Assembly (NCBI RefSeq): GCF_036898095.1
Contig: NC_090743.1
Location: 15,912,162-15,976,161 of the forward strand
Origin: Palaemon carinicauda
Taxonomy: Eukaryota > Arthropoda > Malacostraca > Decapoda > Palaemonidae
Direction: 5' to 3'
DNA: 64,000 bases
The translations under genes and the position numbers were made by a program. Below the pieces are notes generated by a model. It saw only the letters and a list, made by a program, of their open reading frames with translations. It was not told where the DNA came from and searched no databases. Positions 18,515-29,569 of this stretch are shown here, piece by piece; the first letter of the stretch is position 1; each line of letters starts with the position of its first letter.

Positions 18515-21500
18515 TTAAATATTTTTCAGAAGACCTGCTTCTGAAAGAAATCTAAAAATGCCACTTGCATGGTAGGACACATCATTTCCAAGAATCTTGG
18601 CAAGGATGAACCTGCCACCCTCACCTCGAGCCTCAAACAAATATCTATTCTGCAAGATGTTATAATTGGGGCATTCGGTCAACAAATGCCTTACTGTTAG
18701 AGGTACTAAACAGTTGTCACAATACGGTTGGTGTTGGCCCTTCAGCAGAAACTCATGTGTCAACCGAGTGTGACCAATACGGAGACGACAAAGAGACGTC
18801 TCCCATTTTCGGGGCATCATATTATACCTCCAAGGAGATATGTCATTTGTTACTTCCCTCATTTTATTGCCATCTTGACTATCCCATTGCTGTTGCCATT
18901 TATTGCAAACCAATTTCTTGATGTCAGGTAAGAAATCATTACAGGGAATGGGATACCTTCTTGGCAGCAACTCGGATGCAGCCTCCTTAGCCAGTGAATC
19001 TGCCTTCTCATTCCCGGACACACCTACATGTGCTGGAACCCAACAAAATTGAACTGTTATACCTCTCCGTCCAATAATGAAGAGCCATTCTAAAATCTTT
19101 AAAACTAGAGGGTTATTAGAATTAAAAACTTCCATAGCTTGAAGGACACTCCTTGCATCACTAAAAATTGTAAAATTACCCTCCTTCTCCAACGCTATTT
19201 TCTCAATAGCAGTTAATATGCCATACAGTTCGGCAGTAAATATGGAAGCGGTCAGAGGAAGTGCACCTCTACAATTTAAACCATTACTATGTACTCCAAA
19301 TCCAACGCCAGCATCAGATTTGGAGCCATCAGTATAGATAAAAGTTGATCCTCTATGTTCTTTAACATGTTCATTAAAAAGAGACCTGGCTTCTATGTCT
19401 GACATATTCTTCTTATCTCCAATAAAATATTTACAAAAAGATATCTCTGGTAACTTCCATGGAGGCGTTGATGATACCTTGAATGGAAGTACCTTATTTC
19501 TAATTATATCCAGACTATTTAATAATCGTTTCACCCGAAAGCCATAAGGTTGAGGAGATTTTGGGTGCACCTCAAAGTATGATGCTTGTCTTACAAGGCT
19601 TGCAGTCTGAAAGGCTAGAGAGTTAGGGAGTCTTTGCAATCTAAACCAATACCGAAGAATGGAAGACATTCGGTAAAGGTCTAGAGGTAACTCTCCAGCA
19701 TCAACAAGGAGACTTGAGATAGGCGAGGTTTTAAATGCTCCAGTAGACAATCTAATACCTGCATGATGTATCGAATCTAATATTTTTAACCGGCTTGGGG
19801 TGGCTGAAGAATATACCTCACAACCATAACTAATTTTGGAAAAAATCAAGGCCTTGTATAATTTTAAAATAGTATTGCGGTCTGCCCCCATGATGTATGG
19901 GACAATACTTTTAAGATATTCAGAGCTTCAACACATTTAGCTTTTAGCGCTTTTAGGTGAGAAACCCAGGTAAGTCTACAGTCAAATATCAAACCTAAAA
20001 ATTTGGTTTCCGATACACATGGTATCCGTTGACCTTTAATGTATATATCCGGGTCTGGATGTACTCCCCGGATACGACAAAAATGGACAATGGTAGTTTT
20101 ACTTGTCGAGAACTTAAATCCATTCATGTCAGCCCACTGGATAATTTTATCAATAGAGAGTTGGATTTTTCTCTCAACCATTGCCATTCTAGTGCCAGCA
20201 AATGATATTGAGAGATCATCCACAAATAATGTTGAGAGAACATCCTGGGGAATGGCTGAGGATATCCCATTAATTGCTAGTGCAAAAAGGGTTACTGTAC
20301 ACACAGCACAGTACCCTGAGGAACTCCTTCTTCCTGGCACTTACTCTCTGATAGGGTTTCCCCCACTCTCACTTGAAAAACTCTACGTGAAAGAAATGCC
20401 TGAATAAATAGTGGCAGCTCTCCTCTCAATCCCAATTCATGAATGGTTTTAAGAATACCATATCTCCATGTGGTATCATATGCCTTTTCAAGGTCAAAAA
20501 ATACTGTAACATGGTGCTGTTTGGAAGCAAAGGCTTCACAAATAGAAGACTCAAGTCGTATCAACACATCAGTCGTTGAGTGCATTTTTCGGAATCCACA
20601 TTGAATAGGTGATAAAATACCTTTCTTTTCAAGGTACCATATCAGTCTTGCATTGACCATCTTCTCCATGATTTTACATAAACAAGATGTCAATGCAATA
20701 GGACGATAGTTTGCTGCTAAAAACTTGTCTTTACCGGGTTTTAAAAAGGCTAAAATAATGGCTAGTTCCCAAACACTTGGGTAACTATGATCATGCCATA
20801 TTCTATTAATAATGCTTAAAATAAATAGCTTTGTATTAAAATGGACATGTTTAATCATTGCATATGGAATTCCATCGGGTCCAGGGGCTGTATCGTTGCA
20901 ATGAGCAAGTGCGGAATCAAATTCTCTTTCAGTGAAAGGAGAATTATACGACTCTTCCCTTCTTGTTGCAAAATTTAAAATTTTCTTTTCTTCAGTGCTC
21001 CTATACTGGTGACCAGGGGCTCCTTCACACTTGCTGGATACATTTGAAAAATGATTAGCCAGGGCATTGCTAACTTCATTTGCTTCAGTTACATACTGGC
21101 CATTCACCTTCAACACTGGTGGTGGGTTGGGGGTGAATTTGCCAGCTATCTTTTTTACTTTCCTCCACACAGAAGATGGTGGTGTTCTACTGTTAATGGA
21201 GGAAACAAAAGACATCCATGACTGGCGTCTTGCTTCTTTCATGGCACGACGGAACTGTGCTCTACATTTCTTGTACATACTGTAGTTAAATTCTCATCAC
21301 TTCTGCGTCTACGCAATCGTGTTAGAGATCTTCTTGTGGCTCTGTGGAGTGCAGTTAGTTCTGAAGACCACCACAGGACTGGTCGTCGTTTGAATAACCC
21401 TGTTGTTTTGGGAATTGAATTGACTCCTGCTATATGAAGAGTTCCATTCAGTAGGTCTATGGCATCATCAACACTTTCAAACTGTTCTGCTCTCCCTTCG

Positions 21501-22204
21501 ATTTCGCTTAGCTCGGAAAATTTAACCCAGTCTGCCTTGTCTAGATTCCAACGTGGCGATCTCTGTAAAGGTGGACCATTGTTGGTGTTTATAATGATTG
21601 GTGCATGATCACTAGTGTGCCATGTCCTCCAATCAAAATCAAGAAGACAGTTAGAGCTTGCAATTGAAAGGTCAATGCATGACAAGGTACCTGTCTGAAC
21701 ATGGAAGTGTGTGGGCTCTCCTGTATTAAGGAGTCCCACATCCTCATTCTCCACAATTGATGAGATAATATTGCCCCTTGTGTTTGCTAGGATATCACCC
21801 CATGAAGGATGTCTACCATTCATATCTCCCAGTAAGAGAAATGGTTGAGGGAGTTGTTGAATGACCTCTGCTAAGTCATCATATAAAATAATATCATTTG
21901 GAGGTAAGTACAGAGAGCAAATTGTATATTTTCTCCCTATATCAATTTGTACAACAACTGCCTGCAGGGTTGTACGTATAGACATAGGTATTTGGGGAAC
22001 ATCTCGACGAATGTATACAAGACTTCCGCCATGGCTCCCTGCTTGTTGATTATATGGTGTTCTATAGCTAACATACTCTCGAGGACTAGGAGTGTTAGAA
22101 TCAAGCATACTTTCCTGTAGACATACAATTATGGGGGAATGCTCAAGAATTAGGAGCTTAAGTTCTTCATATTTGGCCCTCAAACCCTGACAGTTCCATT
22201 GCAA
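18515..22204 (-). pseudogene. N2 ORF2: endonuclease-RT-RNase H, three frameshifts
   Basis: The endonuclease (21239-22204) has LQWNCQGLRAKYEELK, VCLQES, LLGDMNGRHPSWGD and TSDHAPI. A frame change at about 21250-21270 leads to the RT (20292-21278) with FRKMHSTTDVL, FFDLEKAYDTTW and GVPQGT. A second change at about 20300-20330 leads to FVDDLSIS, the catalytic box. A third at about 19870-19890 leads to the thumb and an RNase H (18515-19891) with YTDGSKSDAG, TAELYG, FSDARS and PAHVGVSGNEKAD, all catalytic acidic residues present. The ORF2 frame begins just after, or overlapping, the ORF1 stop (TAG 22219-22221) with no ATG nearby, which suggests translation coupled to termination of ORF1 (inference). 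Confidence 0.9.
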
Positions 22205-22218
22205 AATGGAGGAGAAAA

Positions 22219-24048
22219 CTATGGATTATTTCTGGAAGACATCTTGGATGAGGTCTTCCCATTAGCAGTTTTTAATCTAACATTATTACCTGTAGGTTTC
22301 TTCAGAGGTGGTCTTGTTATAATGGGTTTTATGTTTGTGTTTTTCTTTGTATCCTTTTGATCTATTTGTTGAGGTGGATGGTGGACCTCAACTTGAATTT
22401 CTGATTTATTCAGTTTATCTTCTGGTCCATTAGAAACATCAACAGACAAAACATCAAATTTATTTGATGTCATAACCTTGACGTTTCTAATGGAGGGTGA
22501 AGAGAGAGATGGAGGTCTCTCTCTTTTCCTATTTATCAGTGGTGAGGATTTACCAGGTTTTTGCACCTTCCCCACCACAGGTGCACCTGGTAACTTTGTT
22601 TCGGGTGGAACCTCCATCAAATCAGGCAAGGACATGGCCTGAGAGAGGTTAGTACTATTGTTGGTAATGGGGGATGAAGTTTGTATAGAAGTGGGCAGTG
22701 TTGCAGTTTTAATACACAGTGGTAAAGCCTTGGAAGGCAATATGCTTACCTTGTCACGTAAAACTCTACTATCATTAGATGATGTATTTCCTTTTTGGGA
22801 ATTACTGGCAGCACTATGTGGGTTCGATGTCTCCTGTGGTATATTTTCTCTTGATTTCAGTGCATTTGCATAGCTGTTTGGTTTTTTCAGTAGTCTTTTG
22901 GCATGTCCTACACTTATGTGTTCTACACTGGATTTGTTGAGGGCTGCTTCTTCAAACTTATAAATCTTGCAGCTCCTGTCAGTGGATTTATGGTTTGAAT
23001 TGCAATTCAAACAGCTGGGCTCAAGTGTACACTCTCCATGATAGGGACTGGCACAGATGCTACACATTTTTTCATTTTTACAAACTTTAGAAGGATGTCC
23101 AAATTTGAAACATTTGAAGCATTGTAAGGGCTTTTGTTTAAAAGGTCGAACTTTTATTCTTTCATTTTCAATATCGATGTGGAAAGGCACATCAGCATCC
23201 TGGAAAGTAAGGATAATCATTGACGTCCCAGGAATCTTATGGACTTTCCACACTGTTAATGGGCACATGGCTAGTATTTCCTCTTCTGTAAATTCGTAAA
23301 GATCTTTATTGAAGACTACTCCCCTTCCATAACTATAGTTTAGGTGGGGTTTGACATCTAACATATCCTCATCACTGTTTGTCGTAAGGTTAGACAGTAT
23401 TACTGATTGCGTGAATGATTTAGCATGGATTAGGAAGCTATTTTTCCCAAAGCGAGATATATCACCTGGTGCAATGGTTCCTACCTTTTTCTGAATTAGT
23501 TTGCTAATTTTAAAATAATTCCCATTACTCCCTTTAGGCTCGGCAACAAGCCACATTGGTGGTTTTGGCTTTCTTTGGGGGAGCATAGTTAAATCGATAT
23601 CTTTCTCAAACCAGTCAGCAGGTCTATATACATCCAAACTGTTTGGTATCTTATCACATAGGGCACCCATGACATTTAGGTTATTAATTTTGATATCATT
23701 GATGTTACATATTGCATTGAATGCTTCTTCATGATTATTATAAGTTATCCATGAATGCCATTTTTCATTTTCAAGTTTCATTCTAATTTCTTTTATCACT
23801 CCATAGCATCTAAATGCTTTATATATCATATCATAATCAGTATTTATTGGAATTTGGGTAACATGAAGGATTCTTAGTTTCCCTTTGTTACCCGACTTAA
23901 TTGGTTTTGAAACATTAGTAGAGGGGTCCTTTTTTGTTCCTAAGTCGTCAACAGAATTTTCCTTAATTGAATTAGCAGAGGTAGTCAAAAGTGCCGGGGG
24001 AGAGTCAGCGTATCCAGGGGATGGGGGTTCATTGCTTAAAGAATCCAT
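22219..24048 (-). CDS. N2 ORF1: RRM-like and CCHC zinc-knuckle RNA-binding protein, 609 aa
   Basis: Residues about 57-132 look like an RRM: ILHVTQIP at the start, a YGVIKEIRM turn and later NLNVMGAL. Residues 310-323 form a CX2CX4HX4C knuckle (CFKCFKFGHPSKVC). Two further cysteine/histidine clusters follow at 329-340 (CSICASPYHGEC) and 346-360 (CLNC ... H ... C). The rest is a Ser/Pro/Lys-rich tail. Such ORF1 proteins coat element RNA and deliver it for target-primed reverse transcription. The frame is intact from ATG at 24048 to TAG at 22219, and the ORF2 frame follows at once. Confidence 0.88.
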   Translation of the reverse strand: MDSLSNEPPSPGYADSPPALLTTSANSIKENSVDDLGTKKDPSTNVSKPIKSGNKGKLRILHVTQIPINTDYDMIYKAFRCYGVIKEIRMKLENEKWHSWITYNNHEEAFNAICNINDIKINNLNVMGALCDKIPNSLDVYRPADWFEKDIDLTMLPQRKPKPPMWLVAEPKGSNGNYFKISKLIQKKVGTIAPGDISRFGKNSFLIHAKSFTQSVILSNLTTNSDEDMLDVKPHLNYSYGRGVVFNKDLYEFTEEEILAMCPLTVWKVHKIPGTSMIILTFQDADVPFHIDIENERIKVRPFKQKPLQCFKCFKFGHPSKVCKNEKMCSICASPYHGECTLEPSCLNCNSNHKSTDRSCKIYKFEEAALNKSSVEHISVGHAKRLLKKPNSYANALKSRENIPQETSNPHSAASNSQKGNTSSNDSRVLRDKVSILPSKALPLCIKTATLPTSIQTSSPITNNSTNLSQAMSLPDLMEVPPETKLPGAPVVGKVQKPGKSSPLINRKRERPPSLSSPSIRNVKVMTSNKFDVLSVDVSNGPEDKLNKSEIQVEVHHPPQQIDQKDTKKNTNIKPIITRPPLKKPTGNNVRLKTANGKTSSKMSSRNNP

Positions 24049-24862
24049 TAGACGAGAGAGAGAGAAAAGGGTTACTTAGATGTACCTGCTCGAGAATGTT
24101 AGGCCATCACACGCCAGAAAGGAAATTTGCACTTTCCACTATCGGCACAATGAGAGTATACTTCCCAGATGGTCCACTCCATACCCTACCCGAAGGATAG
24201 CATCAAAATAGATATAGAGGCACAGGTGTAAGCTGAACCCGCCTGTTAGGACTGAGACCAAGAAATTATGGAATCATCCTCCCCATATCTGTAATGACGG
24301 GCTTCCGGCCAAAAGCCGAGAGTCCTACCCCAAGCATTGGATCCCCCTGGATTCCAAAGACCCAACACTTGAGAATAGTTCCGCCAAAAAGGTCCAAACC
24401 ATCTTCGGGATGGCTGAAATCCTCCAATACTCTCACATATAGCTTTGAATGCAAACACCTCCCAACCTTGACACCTCCTCCCACTCATCAAAGCAGGCAG
24501 CAATATAGGATGTATGAACATCCACGCCGGGGCTACAATGGATGAGAAACATCCAAGCCATAGGAAAGAAAAAAAAAAATAATAATAAATATATATGTAC
24601 ATAATATATACACATATATAATGAGGGAAATCTTTCTCATTGAGTTTGGAAAGCAAGACGAAAGAAAGTTTATGAAATTAGGATAAGGTCGAAGTAATAT
24701 TGAGAAAAAGAAAAAGGTGAAAGAGAGAAATTTAGATTCAAACTGGGGGAGTAATTTCCCCAAGTTCGAGAGCCCTCTTGCCCGTCACCAAGTTTCAGCA
24801 CGGGAGTGAAATGCCGTGCTGAAGCTCAATGACTTCATCAAGGCATTCTCTCATTAAGAGGG
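24049..24862 (-). other. N2 5' untranslated region
   Basis: About 815 bp upstream of ORF1, bounded by the target-site duplication. It contains a GAGA-rich stretch next to the ATG, an AT/TA microsatellite (about 24572-24622) and a perfect 10-bp hairpin (24794-24803 with 24814-24823) close to the element's 5' terminus. It should contain the internal promoter (inference). Confidence 0.65.
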
Positions 24863-24874
24863 ATACGCACAGGA
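24863..24874 (+). repeat. Target-site duplication of N2, right copy
   Basis: ATACGCACAGGA, identical to 18346-18357. Confidence 0.92.
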
Positions 24875-26080
24875 CATTCCTCCGCGATCTTAGGAGGGGG
24901 AACTTACAAGGTTTTCGAGGTACCTGACAAGGCTTTGGCAGCAGGAGCTGAAGGCTCCTCCACTGGAAGAGCTAAGGAAATCGGAAGTTGGCGTGTGGTG
25001 AAGTTACGCATCTCATCCTCCTTTTCTGTCTCTTGGTCATGGTTTCCCTTGCCTTCACTTGAGTAAAGGGTAGGTTGGCCATGTAGGACTCAGAAGCTCG
25101 AGGAACTTCTGCGCGCGATTGGGGTAGAGGTGATCTGAGAGCCTTGTCTGAAGTTGATCTCCTTCTAGGATCTTGACTTGCAACGAACGAACTCGATAAG
25201 GGTTCCAAAGGAATTCTTAGAGTTACTTTAACTGAAACAGTCGGAGGTTGAGGCAGTGGAGGAGCCACATTCAGAGACTTCGGCAGGGTGGTGAGAAAAG
25301 TATCCACAAGAACACAAGAAGGACGATCCAGACTACTGTAATAGGAACATTAGTGAACCTATTAAGCGGCTCTTTGAAACCCTCTGGAAAGGATGTTGGC
25401 CAGCCACTGGAGGTAGTAGAAGCTGAAGGCCGGGGCGAAGGTGTTGATACCTCACTTGCTCATGGTTCCGACACATCCGCTCGGGAATTGCTCGCGGAAA
25501 TAATTGATTTGCTCGCGAAATCGCGAGTTTCACGCATCAACGGAGACGATTCGAGAGCAGAAGTGCTCGCAACAGGAGAACTAGGAGCCACACCAGAAGA
25601 GGAACGACTAACGCCTTCCTGCTGCTGCAGAGAAGGCCTCTGAGTAGGAGCAACTCTTATCGTTGGAGAACGTCGCAGCGGGACGCGTTTCCAAGCGTTG
25701 CATAAGCGAGCGCTTTGCTAATACTCCCAGGCAGTGAAAGGCACTAGGGATTTAGCTAGACGCCTGTCTGAGTGCTCATTCTCATGATCAAGTTCAGTCC
25801 GTGGTCGTTTGGGAGAATGTTGGGTTGAGAGGCTACGCGCTGATGGACGGCGCGAGCGCCTACCTCTACCTCTAGACAAGGAACCTTGATCGTGAACACG
25901 CGGTTCGTGATCATGAAAAAGCTGTTAATGAACGGGAGCGTCTAGCTCTTGTTCAAGAACGTCGCGAATGCCTAGCTCGCGAATATGAGCGTCGGCCTCG
26001 CGAACATGAGCATCGGCCTCGCGAACGTGAACGTCGTTCTCGTGAATGGTAATCTCGCGAGTATTAATGCCGTCCTCGTG
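24875..26080 (-). pseudogene. DIRS copy C gag-like ORF, N-terminal/low-complexity part
   Basis: It continues the gag sequence interrupted at 18357. On the minus strand about 25850-26070 reads as Arg/Ser-rich repeats (CGCGAG, CGTGAA and CGTCGG periodicity), comparable to the RSPT-type repeats in copy A gag. Frames are broken. The left-hand end dissolves into the G-rich minisatellite at about 26080, so the true N-terminus and right terminal repeat are missing. Confidence 0.6.
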
Positions 26081-26084
26081 AACG

Positions 26085-27480
26085 GGGTAAGGACATACCT
26101 TCTTAGTGTTGGGGGGGGGGGGGTTTAAGGATACAGCACCCTTGGGGGTTAAGGGCAGAGCTTCTTTGGGGATAAAGACATAGCATCTTAATCTTTGGTG
26201 GTTAAGGGCTGAGCTTCCAGTGGCTAAGAATGTAGTGTCTTAGACTTAGGAAGTTATGGACAAGTGTCCTTGGGGGTTTAGGGCAGAGCTTCCGGGGGGT
26301 AAGGACACATCGTCTTATCCTTTGGGTGTTAAGGACACAGTGTTTTTGGAGTTTAAAGGTAGAGCTTCCTATAGGGTAAAGTTATAGCATCATAGGGGTT
26401 TAAGAACACAGCATACATGGGTAGTAAGGGTAGAGCTTCCTCGGGGTTAAGGATATTGCGTCTTAGGGTGTTAAGGACACAGCATCTTTAGAGGCTTCAG
26501 ACAGTGTCTTAAGAGGGTTAATGACACAGCGTCCTAGGAGGTTAAGGGCAGAGATTCTACGGGGTAAGGATATAGCATCTTGGGAGATTGATGACAGTGT
26601 CCTTGGTGGTTAAGGGCAGAGCTTCCTGGGGGGTAAGGATATAGCTTCCTAGGGGATAAGGACATAGCTCCCCAAGGGGTTTAGGACACAGCATCCTTGG
26701 GGGCTGAGGACACAGCCTCTTAGGGGAGTTAGGGACACAGCATCCTAGGAGGTCAAGGGCAGAGCTCTTTAGGTAGTAAGGAAATACCGTCTTACCGCGT
26801 TGAGGACACAGCGTCTTTGGAGGTTAACGGCAGAGCTTCCTAAGGTGTAAGAACATAGCATATTAGGGGGTTAAGGACACAGCATTCTTAGGGCTAAAGA
26901 CATAATGTCTTAAGGGACTATGGAGACAGCATCCTTGGAGATTTAGGGTAGAGGTTTCTACAAGATAAGGACACAGCGTCATATGTGGTTAAGGACATAT
27001 CATCTTAGGTGGCGAAGGACAAAACTCCCTAGGGGGTATGGACACGGTTTCCCAAGGGTTAAGGTTAAGGTAGTAGGTTGGCCAGGGCACCAACCACCCG
27101 TTGCGATACTACTGGTAGAGTTATTGGGTCCTTTGACTGGCCAGGCAGTACTACATTGGATCCTTCTCTCTGGTTATGGTTCATTTTCCCTTCGCCTTCA
27201 TATACACTGGTCTGGCCTATTCTTTACATATTCTCCTCTGACTTCATGTACCTTACCAATCAATTCTTCTCTTAAGGACACTATATCCTAGGGGAGTACA
27301 GACATGGCACCTGGCCTTACTGAGGGCTATGGACACGGCACCTCCTTATGGGGGCTAAGGGCAATGTTTCATAGGGGGTTAAGGACATAGTATATATCCT
27401 TACAGGGGCTAAGAACTAGGCCCCCTATAGGTAAGCACGCTTACGGGAGGTAAAGATACTGTATCCTAGATTACATTAGA
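26085..27480. repeat. G-rich degenerate minisatellite (about 35-bp subunits, about 70-bp dimers)
   Basis: Roughly twenty or more diverged copies alternate between two subunits: TTAAGGGCAGAGCTTCC plus a G-run, and TAAGGACACAGCATCTTAGG plus a G-run. TTAAGGGCAGAG-type motifs recur about every 57-78 bp, with wider gaps where units have diverged. The array is interrupted by an N1 5' fragment at 27076-27275, so it predates that insertion, and it ends shortly before the left end of DIRS-A. Confidence 0.85.
27076..27275 (+). mobile_element. N1 5'-end fragment (plus orientation) inside the minisatellite
   Basis: It begins GGTTGGCCAGGGCACCA, then ACCACCCGTTG, and continues with blocks complementary to the 5' regions at 11850-12028 and 57840-58005. 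It stops at about 27275, where minisatellite units resume. The opposite end of the element is absent, so this is a 3'-truncated remnant. Confidence 0.8.
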
Positions 27481-27531
27481 TGAGGAACCTTAGTTTAGAA
27501 TGTATCCCTGTTTGTTTCCCCAGTGAAATAT

Positions 27532-27735
27532 GACAAATTTCGTAGATAATTTGTATTTTTCCTACCATACAAACCTTAGCTATTTACATGGGGTATTGTT
27601 TGGCGGAGCTGAAATGACGAGCCATTAAATTTTAACGAGGGTTAACTACCCCCTCGCTAGTTAACGGGGGTAAGGAAGGGGTAGCTAGCTACCCCTCCCC
27701 CCCTCACACACTGTGAATAGCTCAATTCACTTAAA
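27532..27735 (+). repeat. Left inverted terminal repeat of DIRS-A
   Basis: TATTTACATGGGGTATT, GGCGGAGCTGAAATGACGAG, TTAACGAGGGTTAACTACC and a GTAGCTAGCTAC palindrome all recur inverted at 35258-35440. The outermost part, about 60 bp, differs from the right end, as expected for DIRS. Confidence 0.9.
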
Positions 27736-27779
27736 GGTAGGACTTGACTTGGGGGTCAGGGGTGGCGGGTAACATTTGC

Positions 27780-27880
27780 GTAAATAGCTAAGGTTTGTAT
27801 GGTAGGAAAAATACAAATTATCTACGAAATTTGTCATTTGTTCCGTAACCTAATACAAACCACGCTATTTACATGGGGTG
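27780..27880 (+). repeat. Internal complementary region (ICR) of DIRS-A
   Basis: 27780-27834 is the reverse complement of the left end at 27532-27590, and 27835-27880 is the near-exact reverse complement of the right end at 35394-35440. In DIRS biology this region templates joining of the two ends into a circle. Confidence 0.9.
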
Positions 27881-28352
27881 CCTTACCTTTAGGAAGGGTG
27901 GAAAGTCCCCAGCCTTCTGGCTTCGGCTTTACCCGGGGACTCCAATTCCGAGTTGTAGAACTCAAGGAATGGGAGTCCCTAACCCTCGCACGTTGTCATG
28001 TTTGACCATCGTGCGGCCTACTAGGATGTGTGTGAAGGAGAATAACGTGACTCGTCCTAGGAAGTTGACCTGGAGTTCTTTATGTGGAACTCTAGGCTAG
28101 GACGTTCCCAATACCACCTCGTCAGGGTATGGGGGACGCGACAGTATTAAGGCTAATACTATGAGCACAAGGAAGCATGGTTTACCTGCAGAGGTTGAGG
28201 TCAGCTGCGCAAAGACCTGGATGCTGCTATCCCCAAGAGAGGGGAGAGTGAAGAAAGAAGTAAGGGCCAGACATACTCTTTCATTCACGCAGACTAAAAC
28301 CGGGTAACAATGCCCTCAACCTTCTGCTACTTGTCCAATAAGGAGCCTGAGG

Positions 28353-29560
28353 TTAGACCAGCTGTTGTGCAGCCACCACAGGACCGATAGAAAACGTATC
28401 GAGGTTCCTGTGGGTCACGTCCTGCAGGTAGTGGGCTGTGAACGTTGTCTGACGTTTCCAGACCCCAGCTTGTAGAACCTGCGTCACAGAGAAGTTTCTC
28501 TAGAAGGCCAGGGAAGTAGCAACACCCCTGACGTTGTGAGCTCTGGGACGACGTGACGGAGGAGAGTCAGGATTCAAGGTGCTGCTTATCACCTTGCGAA
28601 TCCATGAAGAGATGGAGTTCTTGGTGACCCTCCTCTTTGTCCTCCCTGTGCTCACAAACAAAGCTTGCACATGAGGACGGGCTGCAGCTGTTCTTTTGAG
28701 GTAGCGCCTCAGACTCCTGACTGGGCACAGTAACAGATGGTCTGGGTCACTTGTTACAGAACGTAGACTCGTTACCTTGAAGGAGTCGAATCTTGGATCC
28801 GACACCCCAGGGTTTTGAGTCTTAGCAATGAATTCAGGGACGAACTTGAACGTTACCTCCCCCCATCCCCTTGAATGGGCAACGTCGTAGGAGAGACCAT
28901 GAAGTTCACTTACTCGTTTGGCCGAGGCCAACGCGAGTAGGAACACCGTCTTCCACGTTAGGTGGCGATCAGACGCCTGGCGTAATGGTTCAAAGGGAGC
29001 TCTTTTCAGAGCCCTGAGCACTTGAACCACGTTCCAAGGAGGGGGGTCTGACTTCCGACAGGGGGCAAGTAAGCTCGTAGTTGCGTATGAGTAGAGAAAG
29101 TTCCAACGAAGAGGAAATATCCACTCCTTTCAGTTCAGGCTAAGCTTAAGGCTGAGCGATAGCCTTTCACCGCCGAGACCGAAAGGCGCATTTCCTCCCG
29201 AAGATATACAAGGAACTCCGCTATTGTTGGAATAGTGGTATCGAGCGGAGAGATACCCCTTCCACGACACCAACCACAAAAGACTTTCCACTTCGCCTGG
29301 TAGACGCTGGCAGAGGATTCTCGCAGGTGTCGAGACATCCTGTCCGCAACCTGTTGAGAAAATCCTCTCTCCGTGAGGTGTCGCTGGATAGTCTCCAGGC
29401 GTGAAGCCGAAGCGAAGCTACGGCCTTGTGGAAGATGTTGCATTGTGGTTGTCTGAGTAGCTCGTGACGTGGAGGGAGTTCTCTTGGGGGTTCCGTTAGG
29501 AGTTGCAGAAGGTCCGGGAACCATTCCGCATGATGCCATAGCGGAGCTATGAGAGTCATG
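28353..29560 (-). pseudogene. Tyrosine recombinase (YR) of DIRS-A, one frameshift and one nonsense codon
   Basis: The N-terminal part has VADRMSRHLRE, SVYQAKWKVFCGWCRGRG and AEFLVYLREE. After KGYRSAL the frame changes near 29040-29140. The catalytic part (28500-29030) has LASAKRVSELHGL with the first Arg and AHNVRG as HxxR. The next segment (after SLAF) begins with a TAG at 28500-28502. Read through that stop, VLQAGVWKR and FTAHYL with the nucleophile Tyr follow to TAA at 28353. Copy C has Lys (AAG) at the TAG position, so one base change separates this copy from an open C-terminus. Confidence 0.85.
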
Positions 29561-29569
29561 GAGAGGTTG

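Larger units (their letters stand above)
18358..24862 (-). mobile_element. Non-LTR retrotransposon N2 (I-group-like), 6505 bp, inserted in DIRS-C
   Basis: Read on the minus strand: a 5' region (24049-24862), ORF1 with RRM-like and zinc-knuckle sequence (22219-24048), ORF2 with endonuclease, RT and RNase H (18515-22204), a 3' UTR, and a tail of ATTC/TCAT tetranucleotide repeats (18358-18373). The C-terminal RNase H and three-knuckle ORF1 fit the I group (I/Nimb/Loa relatives). Exact 12-bp target-site duplications give both ends, so this is a full-length insertion. ORF1 is intact; ORF2 carries three frameshifts. Confidence 0.92.

Noticed and set aside
24246..24656. 136-codon minus-strand frame upstream of N2 ORF1
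   Set aside because: It lies in the N2 5' region, has no family motif and includes a microsatellite-encoded stretch; probably chance.
26085..27480. CRISPR-like array
   Set aside because: Units are diverged and directly abutting, with no regular unique spacers or cas genes; it is a minisatellite.
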